DNA of 8,979 nt, taken from contig JAEWIL010000013.1 in the NCBI GenBank assembly GCA_023387085.1, forward strand, positions 1 to 8,979, given 5' to 3'. The notes below the pieces were generated by a model. It made no database searches. It was not told where the DNA came from and worked only from the letters and a program-made list of their open reading frames with translations. The translations under genes were made by a program, and so were the position numbers. The DNA comes from Pseudomonadota bacterium (lineage in GTDB: Bacteria; Pseudomonadota; Alphaproteobacteria; Sphingomonadales; Sphingomonadaceae). Shown one piece after another: positions 1-6,075 of this stretch. How positions within the stretch are numbered: position 1 is the stretch's first letter; each line of letters opens with the position of its first letter.

Positions 1-2
1 GG

Positions 3-230
3 TCGGGACATATGGCGACGCAGGCGCAGGCGACGGCTTCGGCGCGCGCGCAGAACGCGGCGGCGGCCACGCGCGCCGACGCCGCGGCCGCGGCGCGTGA
101 CGGTGTCAGCCAGGTCGATCTCGACAAGGAAGCGGCCGAACTGCTGCGCTTTCAACAGGCCTATTCGGCGGCCGCGCGGATAATCCAGGTCTCGCGCGAG
201 ACGATGCAGACGCTGCTGGGCTCGCTCTAA
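3..230 (+). CDS. flgK: Flagellar hook-associated protein 1 FlgK, C-terminal end (5' truncated by window)
   Basis: This is the last 75 codons of the first hook-filament junction protein, which is exported through the flagellar channel and sits between hook and filament. The reading frame is open to the window edge, so the gene starts upstream; the ATG at position 12 is an internal Met, not a start. The C-terminal stretch VDLDKEAAELLRFQQAYSAA followed by ARIIQVSRETMQTLL is the conserved FlgK D0 helix (family pattern: VNLDEEAANLLRYQQAY...ARVI). It forms a coiled coil with the N-terminal helix in the assembled protein. The preceding 35 or so residues are very alanine-rich (AAAATRADAAAAARD), as expected for a helical D0/D1 segment in a high-GC genome. 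It ends in TAA 19 bases before flgL, as in many flgKL operons. Confidence 0.93.
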   Translation, partial: SGHMATQAQATASARAQNAAAATRADAAAAARDGVSQVDLDKEAAELLRFQQAYSAAARIIQVSRETMQTLLGSL

Positions 231-236
231 GGTTTA

Positions 237-243
237 GGGGAGG
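237..243 (+). promoter_or_regulatory. Ribosome binding site of flgL
   Basis: GGGGAGG lies 6 bases before the ATG at 250 in the short flgK-flgL gap. It is a strong Shine-Dalgarno match and supports that start codon over later Met codons. Confidence 0.75.
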
Positions 244-249
244 CGGACA

Positions 250-1080
250 ATGATCAACGCCGTAGGTAATCGCATGACGCGCGAGATTGCGCGCCAAGCC
301 TCGCTCGCCGACGCGCTCGAGCGCCTACAGATCCAGATTTCGACCGGCAAACGGTTGCAGCGCATGTCCGACGATCCCGTCGCCGCGCGGCGTATCCAGA
401 CGATCGGCACGACGCAGGCGAGCATGGCGAGCTGGGCGACCAACATCAAGACGGCACAGGCACAGGCCTCGCAGGCCGATGGCGTGCTCAAATCGACGAG
501 CGACCTTTTGGTCCGCGCGCGCGAGTTGACCCTTTCGGCGTCGAGCGACACCGCCAGTCCCGCCGACCGCGCGACGATAGCCGCCGAACTCAAGACGCTT
601 GCCGACCAGATCGACGGCCTTGCCGCAACGCGCGACTCGAACGGCGAGGCCTTGTTTTCCGCCGGCGCCGCCCGCGTCGTGCGCTTCGATTCCGACATCA
701 GCTTCGCGGCCGTCCCGTCGGCGGCTGACACCTTCGTCATCGGCGGCAACAGCCTGTCGACCAGCATCCGTGACATCGCGGCCGCGGTCGCGGCGGGCGA
801 CAAGGCGGCGATAGACGCGGGACTGACGACGCTGACCGGCGCGGTCGACCATGTCGCCAACCAGAATGCGGCGATCGGCCTGTCGGCGGGCCGGCTCGAA
901 CGGATCGGCGACTCGCTCGAGGCGCGCGGAATCGAGATCGCCGACGAGCGGCAATCGGTCGAGGAAACCGACCTGTCCACCGCTATCGCGCAGCTGAACG
1001 CGCAGGAACTGACGCTCAGCGCCGCGCAGGCGGCCTTTGCGAAGATCAACCGTCAGACCTTGTTCGATCTTTTGACCTGA
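250..1080 (+). CDS. flgL: Flagellar hook-associated protein 3 FlgL
   Basis: This 276-residue protein is the second hook-filament junction protein. It is exported by the flagellar type III system and joins the FlgK ring to the first flagellin subunits. The N-terminus resembles flagellin, as FlgL does: a long helix (about residues 1-45) containing LQIQISTGKRLQRMSDDPVA, the conserved 'SGKR...SDDP' signature. The C-terminus (about 225-276) is the matching helix with AIAQLNAQELTLSAAQAAFAK and the final QTLFDLLT, like the usual 'SLFDYL' ending. The middle domain (about 130-215) is short, so the protein is smaller than the roughly 317-residue enterobacterial FlgL. The start at 250 is supported by a strong ribosome binding site. 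The gene follows flgK by 19 bases and is probably co-transcribed with it. A sigma-28-type promoter for motA begins only a few bases after its stop. Confidence 0.95.
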   Translation: MINAVGNRMTREIARQASLADALERLQIQISTGKRLQRMSDDPVAARRIQTIGTTQASMASWATNIKTAQAQASQADGVLKSTSDLLVRARELTLSASSDTASPADRATIAAELKTLADQIDGLAATRDSNGEALFSAGAARVVRFDSDISFAAVPSAADTFVIGGNSLSTSIRDIAAAVAAGDKAAIDAGLTTLTGAVDHVANQNAAIGLSAGRLERIGDSLEARGIEIADERQSVEETDLSTAIAQLNAQELTLSAAQAAFAKINRQTLFDLLT

Positions 1081-1085
1081 CGCGC

Positions 1086-1112
1086 TCAATGTCTGCGTCG
1101 TGCTGCCGTTAA
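1086..1112 (+). promoter_or_regulatory. Putative sigma-28 (FliA) promoter of motAB
   Basis: TCAATGTC (1086-1093), 11 bases, then GCCGTTAA (1105-1112) followed by G. The enterobacterial FliA consensus is TAAAGTTT-N11-GCCGATAA. The -10 matches at 7 of 8 positions, the spacer is exact, and TCAA matches the core TAAA at 3 of 4. The same arrangement occurs before fliD on the other strand (TTAATGTC-N11-ACCGTTAA), which makes chance less likely. Transcription would start near 1119-1120, about 50 bases before motA. Assignment to sigma-28 is by similarity only. Confidence 0.65.
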
Positions 1113-1137
1113 GCATAAAGACGTCCTTGATTTTTCC

Positions 1138-1152
1138 GGGGGTTCCGCCCCC
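1138..1152 (+). promoter_or_regulatory. GC hairpin in the motA leader
   Basis: GGGGG (1138-1142), loop TTCCG, CCCCC (1148-1152). It is a short all-GC stem inside the predicted 5' untranslated region of motA. It lies just upstream of the likely ribosome binding site GGAG (1156-1159), which is 10 bases before the ATG. It could affect translation initiation or mRNA stability. No run of T follows it, so it is not a typical terminator. In high-GC DNA a stem of this size can also occur by chance. Confidence 0.3.
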
Positions 1153-1169
1153 AATGGAGTTACCTGCGC

Positions 1170-2033
1170 ATGTTTCCCGTTGTCGGCATCGTCGTTCTGA
1201 TCCTGCTGGTGTTCGGGGGATTCGCGTTTACCGGCGGCAATCTGACGCCGGTCCTCCACGCGCTGCCCCACGAAATGCTCATCATCGGCGGCGCCGCGAT
1301 CGGCTCGCTGATCATCGGGAATTCGGGCGCCGACCTGAAGGCGCTCGCTGGCGGCATGGGGAAGGTGTTCAAGGGGCCGGCATACAAGAAGCAGGATTAT
1401 CTCGACTGCATCCTGCTCGTCTCGACGCTGATGAAGATGATGCGGACCGAAGGGCCCGTCGCGGTCGAACCGCATATCGAGGATCCGAAAGCCTCGCCGA
1501 TTTTTCAGCAATATCCCAAGCTTTTGAAGGATGACACGCTCGTCCACCTGATCTGCGATACGCTGCGCCTCGTCGTCGTCTCGTCGGGCACGCTCGATCC
1601 GCACGCGGTCGAGGATGTGATGGACAATGCCCTCAAGAACCACCGCCACCATGCCATCAAACCTGCCGAGGGGCTGCAGAGCCTCGCCGATGCGCTTCCC
1701 GCGCTCGGTATCGTCGCGGCGGTGCTCGGCGTCGTGAAGACGATGGGTTCGATCGACAAGCCGCCCGAAATTCTCGGCGCGATGATCGGCTCGGCACTGG
1801 TCGGCACCTTCCTCGGCGTGCTGCTTGCCTATGGCCTCGTCGGCCCGTTCGCAGCGCGCGCCAAGACGGTGATCGAAAGCGATGCGGCCATCTATCATAC
1901 GGTGAAGCAGCTGATCGTCGCGTCGCTCCACGGTCATCCGCAGCCGCTGGTGATCGAGGCCGCGCGCTCGGGCGTCGACCATCACAACCAGCCGAGCTTT
2001 GCCGAAGTCTTTGATGGCATGCGGGGCCGCTAA
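1170..2033 (+). CDS. motA: Flagellar motor stator protein MotA
   Basis: This 287-residue inner-membrane protein forms, with MotB, the ion-driven stator that applies torque to the rotor. Two hydrophobic segments near the N-terminus (about 2-20 and 34-52) are followed by a large cytoplasmic loop, then two more membrane segments (about 175-193 and 203-226). The loop holds the charged residues that contact FliG in E. coli: R92 and E100 correspond to its R90 and E98, within MMRTEGPVAVEPHIEDP. The two functional prolines are present, P177 in DALPALGIV and P226 in GLVGPFAA, spaced 49 residues apart as in E. coli (P173, P222). IFQQYPKLL and VGTFLGVLLAYG are also family signatures. GGAG lies 10 bases before the ATG. 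The stop TAA is directly followed by the motB ATG, so the pair should be translated together. Which ion drives the stator cannot be read reliably from this sequence. Confidence 0.96.
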   Translation: MFPVVGIVVLILLVFGGFAFTGGNLTPVLHALPHEMLIIGGAAIGSLIIGNSGADLKALAGGMGKVFKGPAYKKQDYLDCILLVSTLMKMMRTEGPVAVEPHIEDPKASPIFQQYPKLLKDDTLVHLICDTLRLVVVSSGTLDPHAVEDVMDNALKNHRHHAIKPAEGLQSLADALPALGIVAAVLGVVKTMGSIDKPPEILGAMIGSALVGTFLGVLLAYGLVGPFAARAKTVIESDAAIYHTVKQLIVASLHGHPQPLVIEAARSGVDHHNQPSFAEVFDGMRGR

Positions 2034-2891
2034 ATGGCTGCGCGTCCCAACCTCGTAAGACCGATCATCGTCAAAAAGGTGATCGAGGAAGCGCATGGCG
2101 GCCACCATGGCGGCGCCTGGAAGGTCGCCTATGCCGACTTCGTGACCGCGATGATGGCCTTCTTTCTGCTGATGTGGCTGCTCGGCGCGACGACCGAAAA
2201 GCAGCGCAAGGCGCTCGCCGACTATTTCGCGCCGACGATCGTCCGCACAAAGCAGGAGAGCGCCGGCGGCGCCAGCCTGTTCGGCGGCGACTCGATCGTC
2301 TCGGCGGACAATTATCCGCACCGCGCGGGCCAGACCGGTACCCGCTCGCTCACCATCCCCAAGGATGCCGTCGGCGGGCCGAAGGAAGCCGCGGGCCGCG
2401 AGCGCGAGAGCAAGAAATTTCAGCAGGTTGCGAAATCGATGCTGGAGCGCGTGCAAAAAAGGGGCGACCTCAAGCAGCTCGCGCGCAATCTGCGCTTCAC
2501 CGTCACGACCGAGGGGATGCGGATCGATGTCGTCGACGACGCCGATTATTCCATGTTCGTCCTGGGCACCAGCCAGCTTACCCCGGCGGGCGCGAAGCTG
2601 TTCAGCGAGATTGCGAAGCCGATCGCCGAGACGCCCAACCGGCTGATGATCCGCGGCCATACCGACTCCGCGCCCTGGTCGGCGAGAACCGGAATGAACA
2701 ATTGGCGCCTGTCGGTCGACCGTGCCGAAGTGGTTCGGAACTTTCTCGAGTACCGCGGCGTTACCGGGGATCGCTATGCGCGAATCGAAGGGGTCGCCGA
2801 CCGCGAGCCCTATAATCCCGCAGATCGGTTCGATCCGCGCAACCGACGCATCTCGATCACGCTGGGCTGGCGGATCGATGACGAAAATTAG
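2034..2891 (+). CDS. motB: Flagellar motor stator protein MotB
   Basis: This 285-residue partner of MotA anchors the stator to peptidoglycan. A short basic N-terminus (RPIIVKKVIEE) precedes one membrane helix, AYADFVTAMMAFFLLMWLLG (about 32-51). That helix contains Asp35, equivalent to the ion-binding Asp32 of E. coli MotB. Residues just after it (about 53-66, TEKQRKALADYFAP) correspond to the plug region. The C-terminal OmpA-like domain (about 155-280) includes LMIRGHTDSAPW, NWRLSVDRAEVVRNFL and the NRRISITL strand, all typical of peptidoglycan binding by MotB. The histidine-glycine stretch HGGHHGGAW (21-29) is common in alphaproteobacterial and other MotB proteins. There is no gap from motA. 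The sigma-54 activator gene follows after 179 bases, suggesting a separate or additional promoter there. Confidence 0.96.
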   Translation: MAARPNLVRPIIVKKVIEEAHGGHHGGAWKVAYADFVTAMMAFFLLMWLLGATTEKQRKALADYFAPTIVRTKQESAGGASLFGGDSIVSADNYPHRAGQTGTRSLTIPKDAVGGPKEAAGRERESKKFQQVAKSMLERVQKRGDLKQLARNLRFTVTTEGMRIDVVDDADYSMFVLGTSQLTPAGAKLFSEIAKPIAETPNRLMIRGHTDSAPWSARTGMNNWRLSVDRAEVVRNFLEYRGVTGDRYARIEGVADREPYNPADRFDPRNRRISITLGWRIDDEN

Positions 2892-2899
2892 TACCATTT

Positions 2900-2957
2900 T
2901 GGCAGCACTGAAACGCGTTAACGACGAAGCTCCGCCACTATTGCTGCCAGATTGGCA
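2900..2957 (+). repeat. Nested inverted repeats in the leader of the activator gene (possible operator)
   Basis: TGGCAGCA (2900-2907) and its exact complement TGCTGCCA (2942-2949) are separated by 34 bases. The self-complementary CGTTAACG (2916-2923) lies close to the midpoint. The right arm is also part of a second inverted repeat, TGCCA-GAT-TGGCA (2945-2957). The surrounding stretch (about 2890-3025) is clearly richer in A and T than the genome around it. This could be an operator for autoregulation, or a loose hairpin ending the motAB transcript, since T-rich sequence (TCTCTTTGTTTT) follows at about 2961-2972. The bound factor is unknown. GATAAT (2993-2998) resembles a -10 box but has no convincing -35. 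Confidence 0.4.
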
Positions 2958-3060
2958 ATATCTCTTTGTTTTCAGGGGGTTGTGCCCGACTGGATAATCT
3001 TTCGTTTACCATTTTCCTCAATCTCCGTCTGCATCGAGAGCGCCGACTGGGGGGCGCGGT

Positions 3061-3064
3061 GGAG
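3061..3064 (+). promoter_or_regulatory. Ribosome binding site deciding the activator start
   Basis: GGAG, in GGTGGAG, lies 6 bases before the ATG at 3071. The upstream in-frame ATG at 2966 has no comparable site, and the 35 residues it would add look non-homologous. Position 3071 is therefore the preferred start. Confidence 0.65.
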
Positions 3065-3070
3065 ACGAAC

Positions 3071-4132
3071 ATGACTGTGGGGCAGAATATGGGGGCGCAA
3101 TCGGCGCTGGAAACGCTGATCATCGGGCAGAGCCCGGCGATCGAGCGACTTCGCGAGATGATCCGCCGCGTGGCGCGGTCGAACGCCTCGGTGCTGCTAT
3201 GCGGCCCGTCGGGTTCGGGCAAGGAGCTCGTTGCCCGTGCCATTCACGATGAAGGCGTCCGCTCGGGCAAGGCCTTTTCCGCGATCAACTGCGGCGCGAT
3301 CCCCGGCGACCTCATCGAATCCGAACTGTTCGGGCATGAAAAGGGCAGCTTCACCGGCGCCCACGCCCGCCGCATCGGCCATTTCGAGGCGAGCGACGGC
3401 GGCACGCTGTTCCTCGACGAAATCGGTGACATGCGCTTCGACATGCAGGTCAAGCTGCTCCGCGTGCTCGAGGAACGGACGATCGTCCGGGTCGGCAGCA
3501 GCGAAGTCCGGCCGGTCGACATTCGCCTCATCTCGGCGACGCACCAGGATCTGGGTGCCGCGATCGCCGAAGGCCGTTTCCGGGAGGATCTGTTTTTTCG
3601 CCTCGGCGTCGTGGTCCTCCAGGTGCCGAGCCTCGCCGCGCGCGTCGAGGACATCCCGGCCTTGATCCGCCATTTTCAGCGCAAGATGCCCGCCGACACG
3701 AAATGCCATTTCGATCAGGACGCACTGTCGCTGCTCATGCAGCATGGCTGGCCCGGCAATGTCCGCGAACTCCGCAATTTCGTCGAGCGCGCGAGCGTTC
3801 TTTACGGCGGCGAGACGCTCGGCGCCGACGATGTGGCCATGTTGCTCGATCCGTCCGCGGCGCTGACGCTGCGTGTTACCCCCGCCGTCGCGCCCAACCA
3901 AGGGTTCGCAGGCGACGAACAGGTCGCCGCCGCGCCTTTCACGAAGGTGCCGGCGCCGGGTCGGCCCATCGATCTCAAGCGCGAGATCGAGACGATCGAA
4001 CTCGAACAGATCCACACTGCGCTCGATCTTGCCGACGGCATCATTTCGGAGGCTGCGCGTCTGCTGACGCTGAAGCGGACGACGCTGATCGAGAAGATGC
4101 GCAAATATGGAGTTCAGCAGCAGGCCGCCTGA
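3071..4132 (+). CDS. fleQ: FleQ/FlbD-type sigma-54-dependent flagellar transcriptional activator lacking a receiver domain
   Basis: This 353-residue cytoplasmic enhancer-binding protein uses ATP hydrolysis to open promoters held by sigma-54 RNA polymerase. The AAA+ domain spans about 15-260. It has Walker A GPSGSGKE (45-52), sigma-54 contact loop GSFTGA (92-97, Ser in place of the usual Ala), Walker B GTLFLDEIG (111-119, D116 and E117), arginine finger region FREDLFFRLG (170-179) and sensor II GNVRELRN (229-236). A linker (about 262-300) leads to a Fis-like helix-turn-helix (about 302-347) ending RTTLIEKMRKYG, which closely resembles the C-terminus of Pseudomonas FleQ. The symbol is given on that similarity; Caulobacter FlbD is the alternative relative. 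There is no room for an N-terminal receiver domain, so phosphorylation control is unlikely. The start at 3071 is chosen for its GGAG site; an ATG at 2966 would add 35 residues. Its position beside motAB and flgKL supports a flagellar role. Confidence 0.88.
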   Translation: MTVGQNMGAQSALETLIIGQSPAIERLREMIRRVARSNASVLLCGPSGSGKELVARAIHDEGVRSGKAFSAINCGAIPGDLIESELFGHEKGSFTGAHARRIGHFEASDGGTLFLDEIGDMRFDMQVKLLRVLEERTIVRVGSSEVRPVDIRLISATHQDLGAAIAEGRFREDLFFRLGVVVLQVPSLAARVEDIPALIRHFQRKMPADTKCHFDQDALSLLMQHGWPGNVRELRNFVERASVLYGGETLGADDVAMLLDPSAALTLRVTPAVAPNQGFAGDEQVAAAPFTKVPAPGRPIDLKREIETIELEQIHTALDLADGIISEAARLLTLKRTTLIEKMRKYGVQQQAA

Positions 4133-4164
4133 CAACTACCCCACCGGTTTTCGGCGCCGCTGAA

Positions 4165-4240
4165 TTCGGCACCGGTCGCATCTTTCCCTCTGCCGCCTGT
4201 CCCCACAATTGGCGGCAGCAGGGAAGCGGCCGGTGCCGAA
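4165..4240 (+). terminator. Long imperfect hairpin between convergent operons, likely terminator
   Basis: The outer stem is TTCGGCACCGG (4165-4175) with CCGGTGCCGAA (4230-4240), 11 perfect pairs. The inner stem is TTCCCT (4184-4189) with AGGGAA (4220-4225), continuing as CTGCCGCC (4190-4197) with GGCGGCAG (4211-4218), with one bulged C at 4219 and a 13-base loop. TTTT (4244-4247) follows on the plus strand, so it best fits a terminator for the regulator transcript. On the minus strand no T run follows the stem, so termination of fliDS there is less certain. It fills the 120-base gap between the two convergent stop codons. Confidence 0.7.
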
Positions 4241-4252
4241 CCCTTTTAGGCT

Positions 4253-4654
4253 TTATCGAATCTGGCGCCAGGCGGAACTGATCGTCACGATGCCGTTCAA
4301 AAGTTCGTCGAGTGCCTCTGCGCTGTTCTCGGCCACCGCATCGTCGAGCTTGCGGCGCATGCTGCGATAGACGCGCGACAGGGCCAACGCGACATCGCCG
4401 CCAGCCTCGTGATCAAGATTGACGTCGAGGCCGATCAATATCGTGCGTGCGCGATGCGCGGGCTCGGTCGCCGAAATTCGCTGTCCCTGCCGCACCATCG
4501 ACGCGAGAACCCCAACGGCGGTTTCCAGCTCGTCATAGAGCATGGTGACGAGCTCGACCGGATCGGCGGCGGCCGCCCGGCTTTCATGCTGCAATCGGCG
4601 ATAGAGACCCGTCGCGCGGACGGTCGAAGCAGTGGCGGCCATGGTGGAAATCAT
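4253..4654 (-). CDS. fliS: Flagellin export chaperone FliS
   Basis: This 133-residue cytoplasmic chaperone binds the C-terminus of newly made flagellin, stops it polymerising early and delivers it to the export gate. Family features are LYRRLQHESRAAAADPVELV, then TMLYDELETAV (matching the usual 'LVLMLYDGAI' helix), RARTILIGLDVNLDHEAGGDVA (cf. 'GLDxExGGExA'), LSRVYRSMRRKL and the final SSAWRQI (cf. 'ADAWKQI'). The length is normal for FliS. The ATG at 4654 overlaps the fliD stop by one base (TGATG), implying translational coupling. An in-frame ATG at 4642 (MAATAST) is a possible alternative, but neither start has a strong ribosome binding site. An upstream ATG at 4675 would run further into fliD and is less likely. 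It lies last in the fliDS operon, before the convergent hairpin. Confidence 0.92.
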   Translation of the reverse strand: MISTMAATASTVRATGLYRRLQHESRAAAADPVELVTMLYDELETAVGVLASMVRQGQRISATEPAHRARTILIGLDVNLDHEAGGDVALALSRVYRSMRRKLDDAVAENSAEALDELLNGIVTISSAWRQIR

Positions 4655-6027
4655 CAGTCTTTCTGGTTCGTCCACATCTTGATCTGTTGCTCAAGATAGG
4701 CCTGCGTCGCCTTGAACGCGTTCAGTTTGACATCGAGGGCGCTATACTGCTTCTCGAGCCGGGTCTTGTAAGCCGCCTCGCGTTCCTCGACCTTTTCGAG
4801 CTGTTCGGCGAGCGAGCTGCTCTTGTCGGCGAGCGTTTTCGACACGCGGCCGATCGCGCCGTCGCTCGCGACCGCCTTGTCACGGATCGCGTCGAGAACA
4901 CCGGCGATCCCCGGGTCGCTGACGACGGTGTGCGTCGCGTCGCGTCGCGGGCTGAACAGCGCCTCGACCGCGCCGGCGTCGGCGGTGAGCGCCTTTTCGA
5001 GCTTGACCGAATCGAGCGTGAGCGTTCCGTCCTTGGCCGACGTAATGCCGATGTCTGACAGTTTGGAAATGCCGCTGCCAGTGGTCAGCACCTTGTTGAC
5101 CATATCGCTGAGTTCGCGTTCGAGCGAGCGTAGCGTGCTGGTCGTGCCAGACATGTTGGCGGCGGCGGACAGGCTTTTCTTGAGTTGGTTATAGACCGAG
5201 ACAAAATCGCCGACCGTCTGGCGGATCATGTCGAGCGGGCGGCTTGCGCCGATATCGACCGGCTGGCCGGGCGCAGCCTTCTTGAGCGTGAGCGACATGC
5301 CCGGGATGATGTCGTCGACGATATTGGAGTCGCGGCTATACGCGATGCCATCGATCGTGAAGCTGGCGTTCGTCGCCGACTGGCCGAGCGTCATGCCGCC
5401 GCCTGCGCCATAGCCGAACGCCGCCAGCGCCGGATCGGCCCCGGCATCGGCGGTCAGGGTGAAGGCGTTCGCTTCTCCGGTGGCGCCCTTCAACACGATG
5501 CGGCTACCGCCGGTGTCGGCGACGATCGAGGCGGTGACGCCTGCGCCGCTCGCGTTGATGGCGGTCGCCAGTCCTTCGAGACTGTTGTTCGTCGCATCGA
5601 TCGTGATCGTCTTGTTCACCCCGCCGACGCTCAGCGTCATCGTGCCGGTACCGATCGCGGCGGTCTTGTCGGCGACGATGCCCGAATAGGCGGTTTGCGC
5701 GCGCGCCAGGCTGTTGACGACGATCGTCGCGGAAAAGCTGTCGGCACTTAGGCCCGCGCGCGCGGTCGCCGACAACACGCTCTCGTCCGAAACCGTCGGT
5801 GTGCTGCGAAGCGATCCGTCGGCGATCATCTGTTCGAGCGAATCGGCAAAGCCTACCAGATCCGATTTTGCCTGGGCGACGGCGCTGATCCGCGCCTGAT
5901 TTTGCTGAGTAAGTGCCGAGATCCGTGCGACCTTCGGGTCGCGCGAGGCGGCCGACAGGTCCGTGACCAGCTGCTTGATGTCGAGCCCCGATCCGAAGCC
6001 GAGCGAGTTGGCAATAGAGGTGACCAT
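4654..6027 (-). CDS. fliD: Flagellar filament cap protein FliD (HAP2)
   Basis: This 457-residue protein is exported to the filament tip, where a FliD oligomer guides folding and insertion of flagellin. The N-terminal D0/D1 part contains the family signature SLGFGSGLDIKQLV (about 8-21) and a helical stretch LTQQNQARISAVAQAKSDLVGFADSLE. The middle (about 80-270) is the variable, threonine- and serine-rich domain with beta-rich sequence, including ATNASFTIDGIAYSRDSN and IIPGMSLTLKKAAPG, both typical of the family. The C-terminal part (about 275-457) includes FVSVYNQLKKSL and LSDIGITSAKDGTLTLD, and ends in a coiled coil (about 400-457) finishing YLEQQIKMWTNQK, as in most FliD proteins. AAGGA lies 8 bases before the ATG. 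Upstream, in the gap after flhB, is a sigma-28-type promoter. The stop overlaps the fliS start. Confidence 0.95.
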   Translation of the reverse strand: MVTSIANSLGFGSGLDIKQLVTDLSAASRDPKVARISALTQQNQARISAVAQAKSDLVGFADSLEQMIADGSLRSTPTVSDESVLSATARAGLSADSFSATIVVNSLARAQTAYSGIVADKTAAIGTGTMTLSVGGVNKTITIDATNNSLEGLATAINASGAGVTASIVADTGGSRIVLKGATGEANAFTLTADAGADPALAAFGYGAGGGMTLGQSATNASFTIDGIAYSRDSNIVDDIIPGMSLTLKKAAPGQPVDIGASRPLDMIRQTVGDFVSVYNQLKKSLSAAANMSGTTSTLRSLERELSDMVNKVLTTGSGISKLSDIGITSAKDGTLTLDSVKLEKALTADAGAVEALFSPRRDATHTVVSDPGIAGVLDAIRDKAVASDGAIGRVSKTLADKSSSLAEQLEKVEEREAAYKTRLEKQYSALDVKLNAFKATQAYLEQQIKMWTNQKD

Positions 6028-6048
6028 GGCAAATATCCTTCGTACCTC

Positions 6049-6075
6049 TTAACGGTCGCGCCCGCGCGACATTAA
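6049..6075 (-). promoter_or_regulatory. Putative sigma-28 (FliA) promoter of fliDS
   Basis: Read on the minus strand: TTAATGTC (6075 down to 6068), 11 bases, ACCGTTAA (6056 down to 6049), then G. Compared with the motA promoter, TCAATGTC-N11-GCCGTTAA, it has the same spacer and differs at two of the 16 element bases; the flanking bases CGC before and G after are also shared. Against the enterobacterial FliA consensus the -10 matches at 6 of 8. It lies wholly within the 59-base flhB-fliD gap. The predicted transcript starts near 6041-6042, close to the fliD ribosome binding site (AAGGA, 6040 down to 6036). It would let fliDS be expressed later than the export genes upstream. Confidence 0.65.

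Noticed and set aside
12..230. A separate small gene starting at the ATG at position 12
   Set aside because: The frame is open upstream to the window edge, and the product is the conserved C-terminus of FlgK.
1109..1113. CtrA site at TTAAG upstream of motA (and its counterpart upstream of fliD)
   Set aside because: Only a half-site is present; no second TTAA lies 7 bases away. The TTAA is better explained as part of the sigma-28-type -10 box shared by both promoters.
234..1116. Long minus-strand frames opposite flgL
   Set aside because: flgL is certain in the other direction. These frames show low-complexity Arg/Ala/Ser composition typical of shadow frames.
1086..2897. A 603-codon open frame on the minus strand covering motA and motB
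   Set aside because: It is the antisense mirror of two clear genes in high-GC DNA, where stop codons are rare in that frame. The translation is rich in Arg, Asp and His, with no family signature, and its end falls on the motA promoter.
2952..2970. Sigma-54 promoter: TTGGCA followed by TTTGT before the activator
   Set aside because: The GG-N10-GC spacing is not met: the second element is displaced by two bases and its GC is missing.
2966..3070. Start of the activator at the upstream ATG (2966), giving 388 residues
   Set aside because: The extra 35 residues show no family similarity and that ATG has no good ribosome binding site, whereas 3071 has GGAG at 6 bases.
3197..4135. A 312-codon minus-strand frame opposite the activator
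   Set aside because: The plus-strand product has every AAA+ motif in order. The minus-strand translation has no recognisable domain.
4409..4699. Small plus-strand open frame between the activator and fliD
   Set aside because: It lies entirely opposite fliS and the fliD end, with no ribosome binding site or family match.
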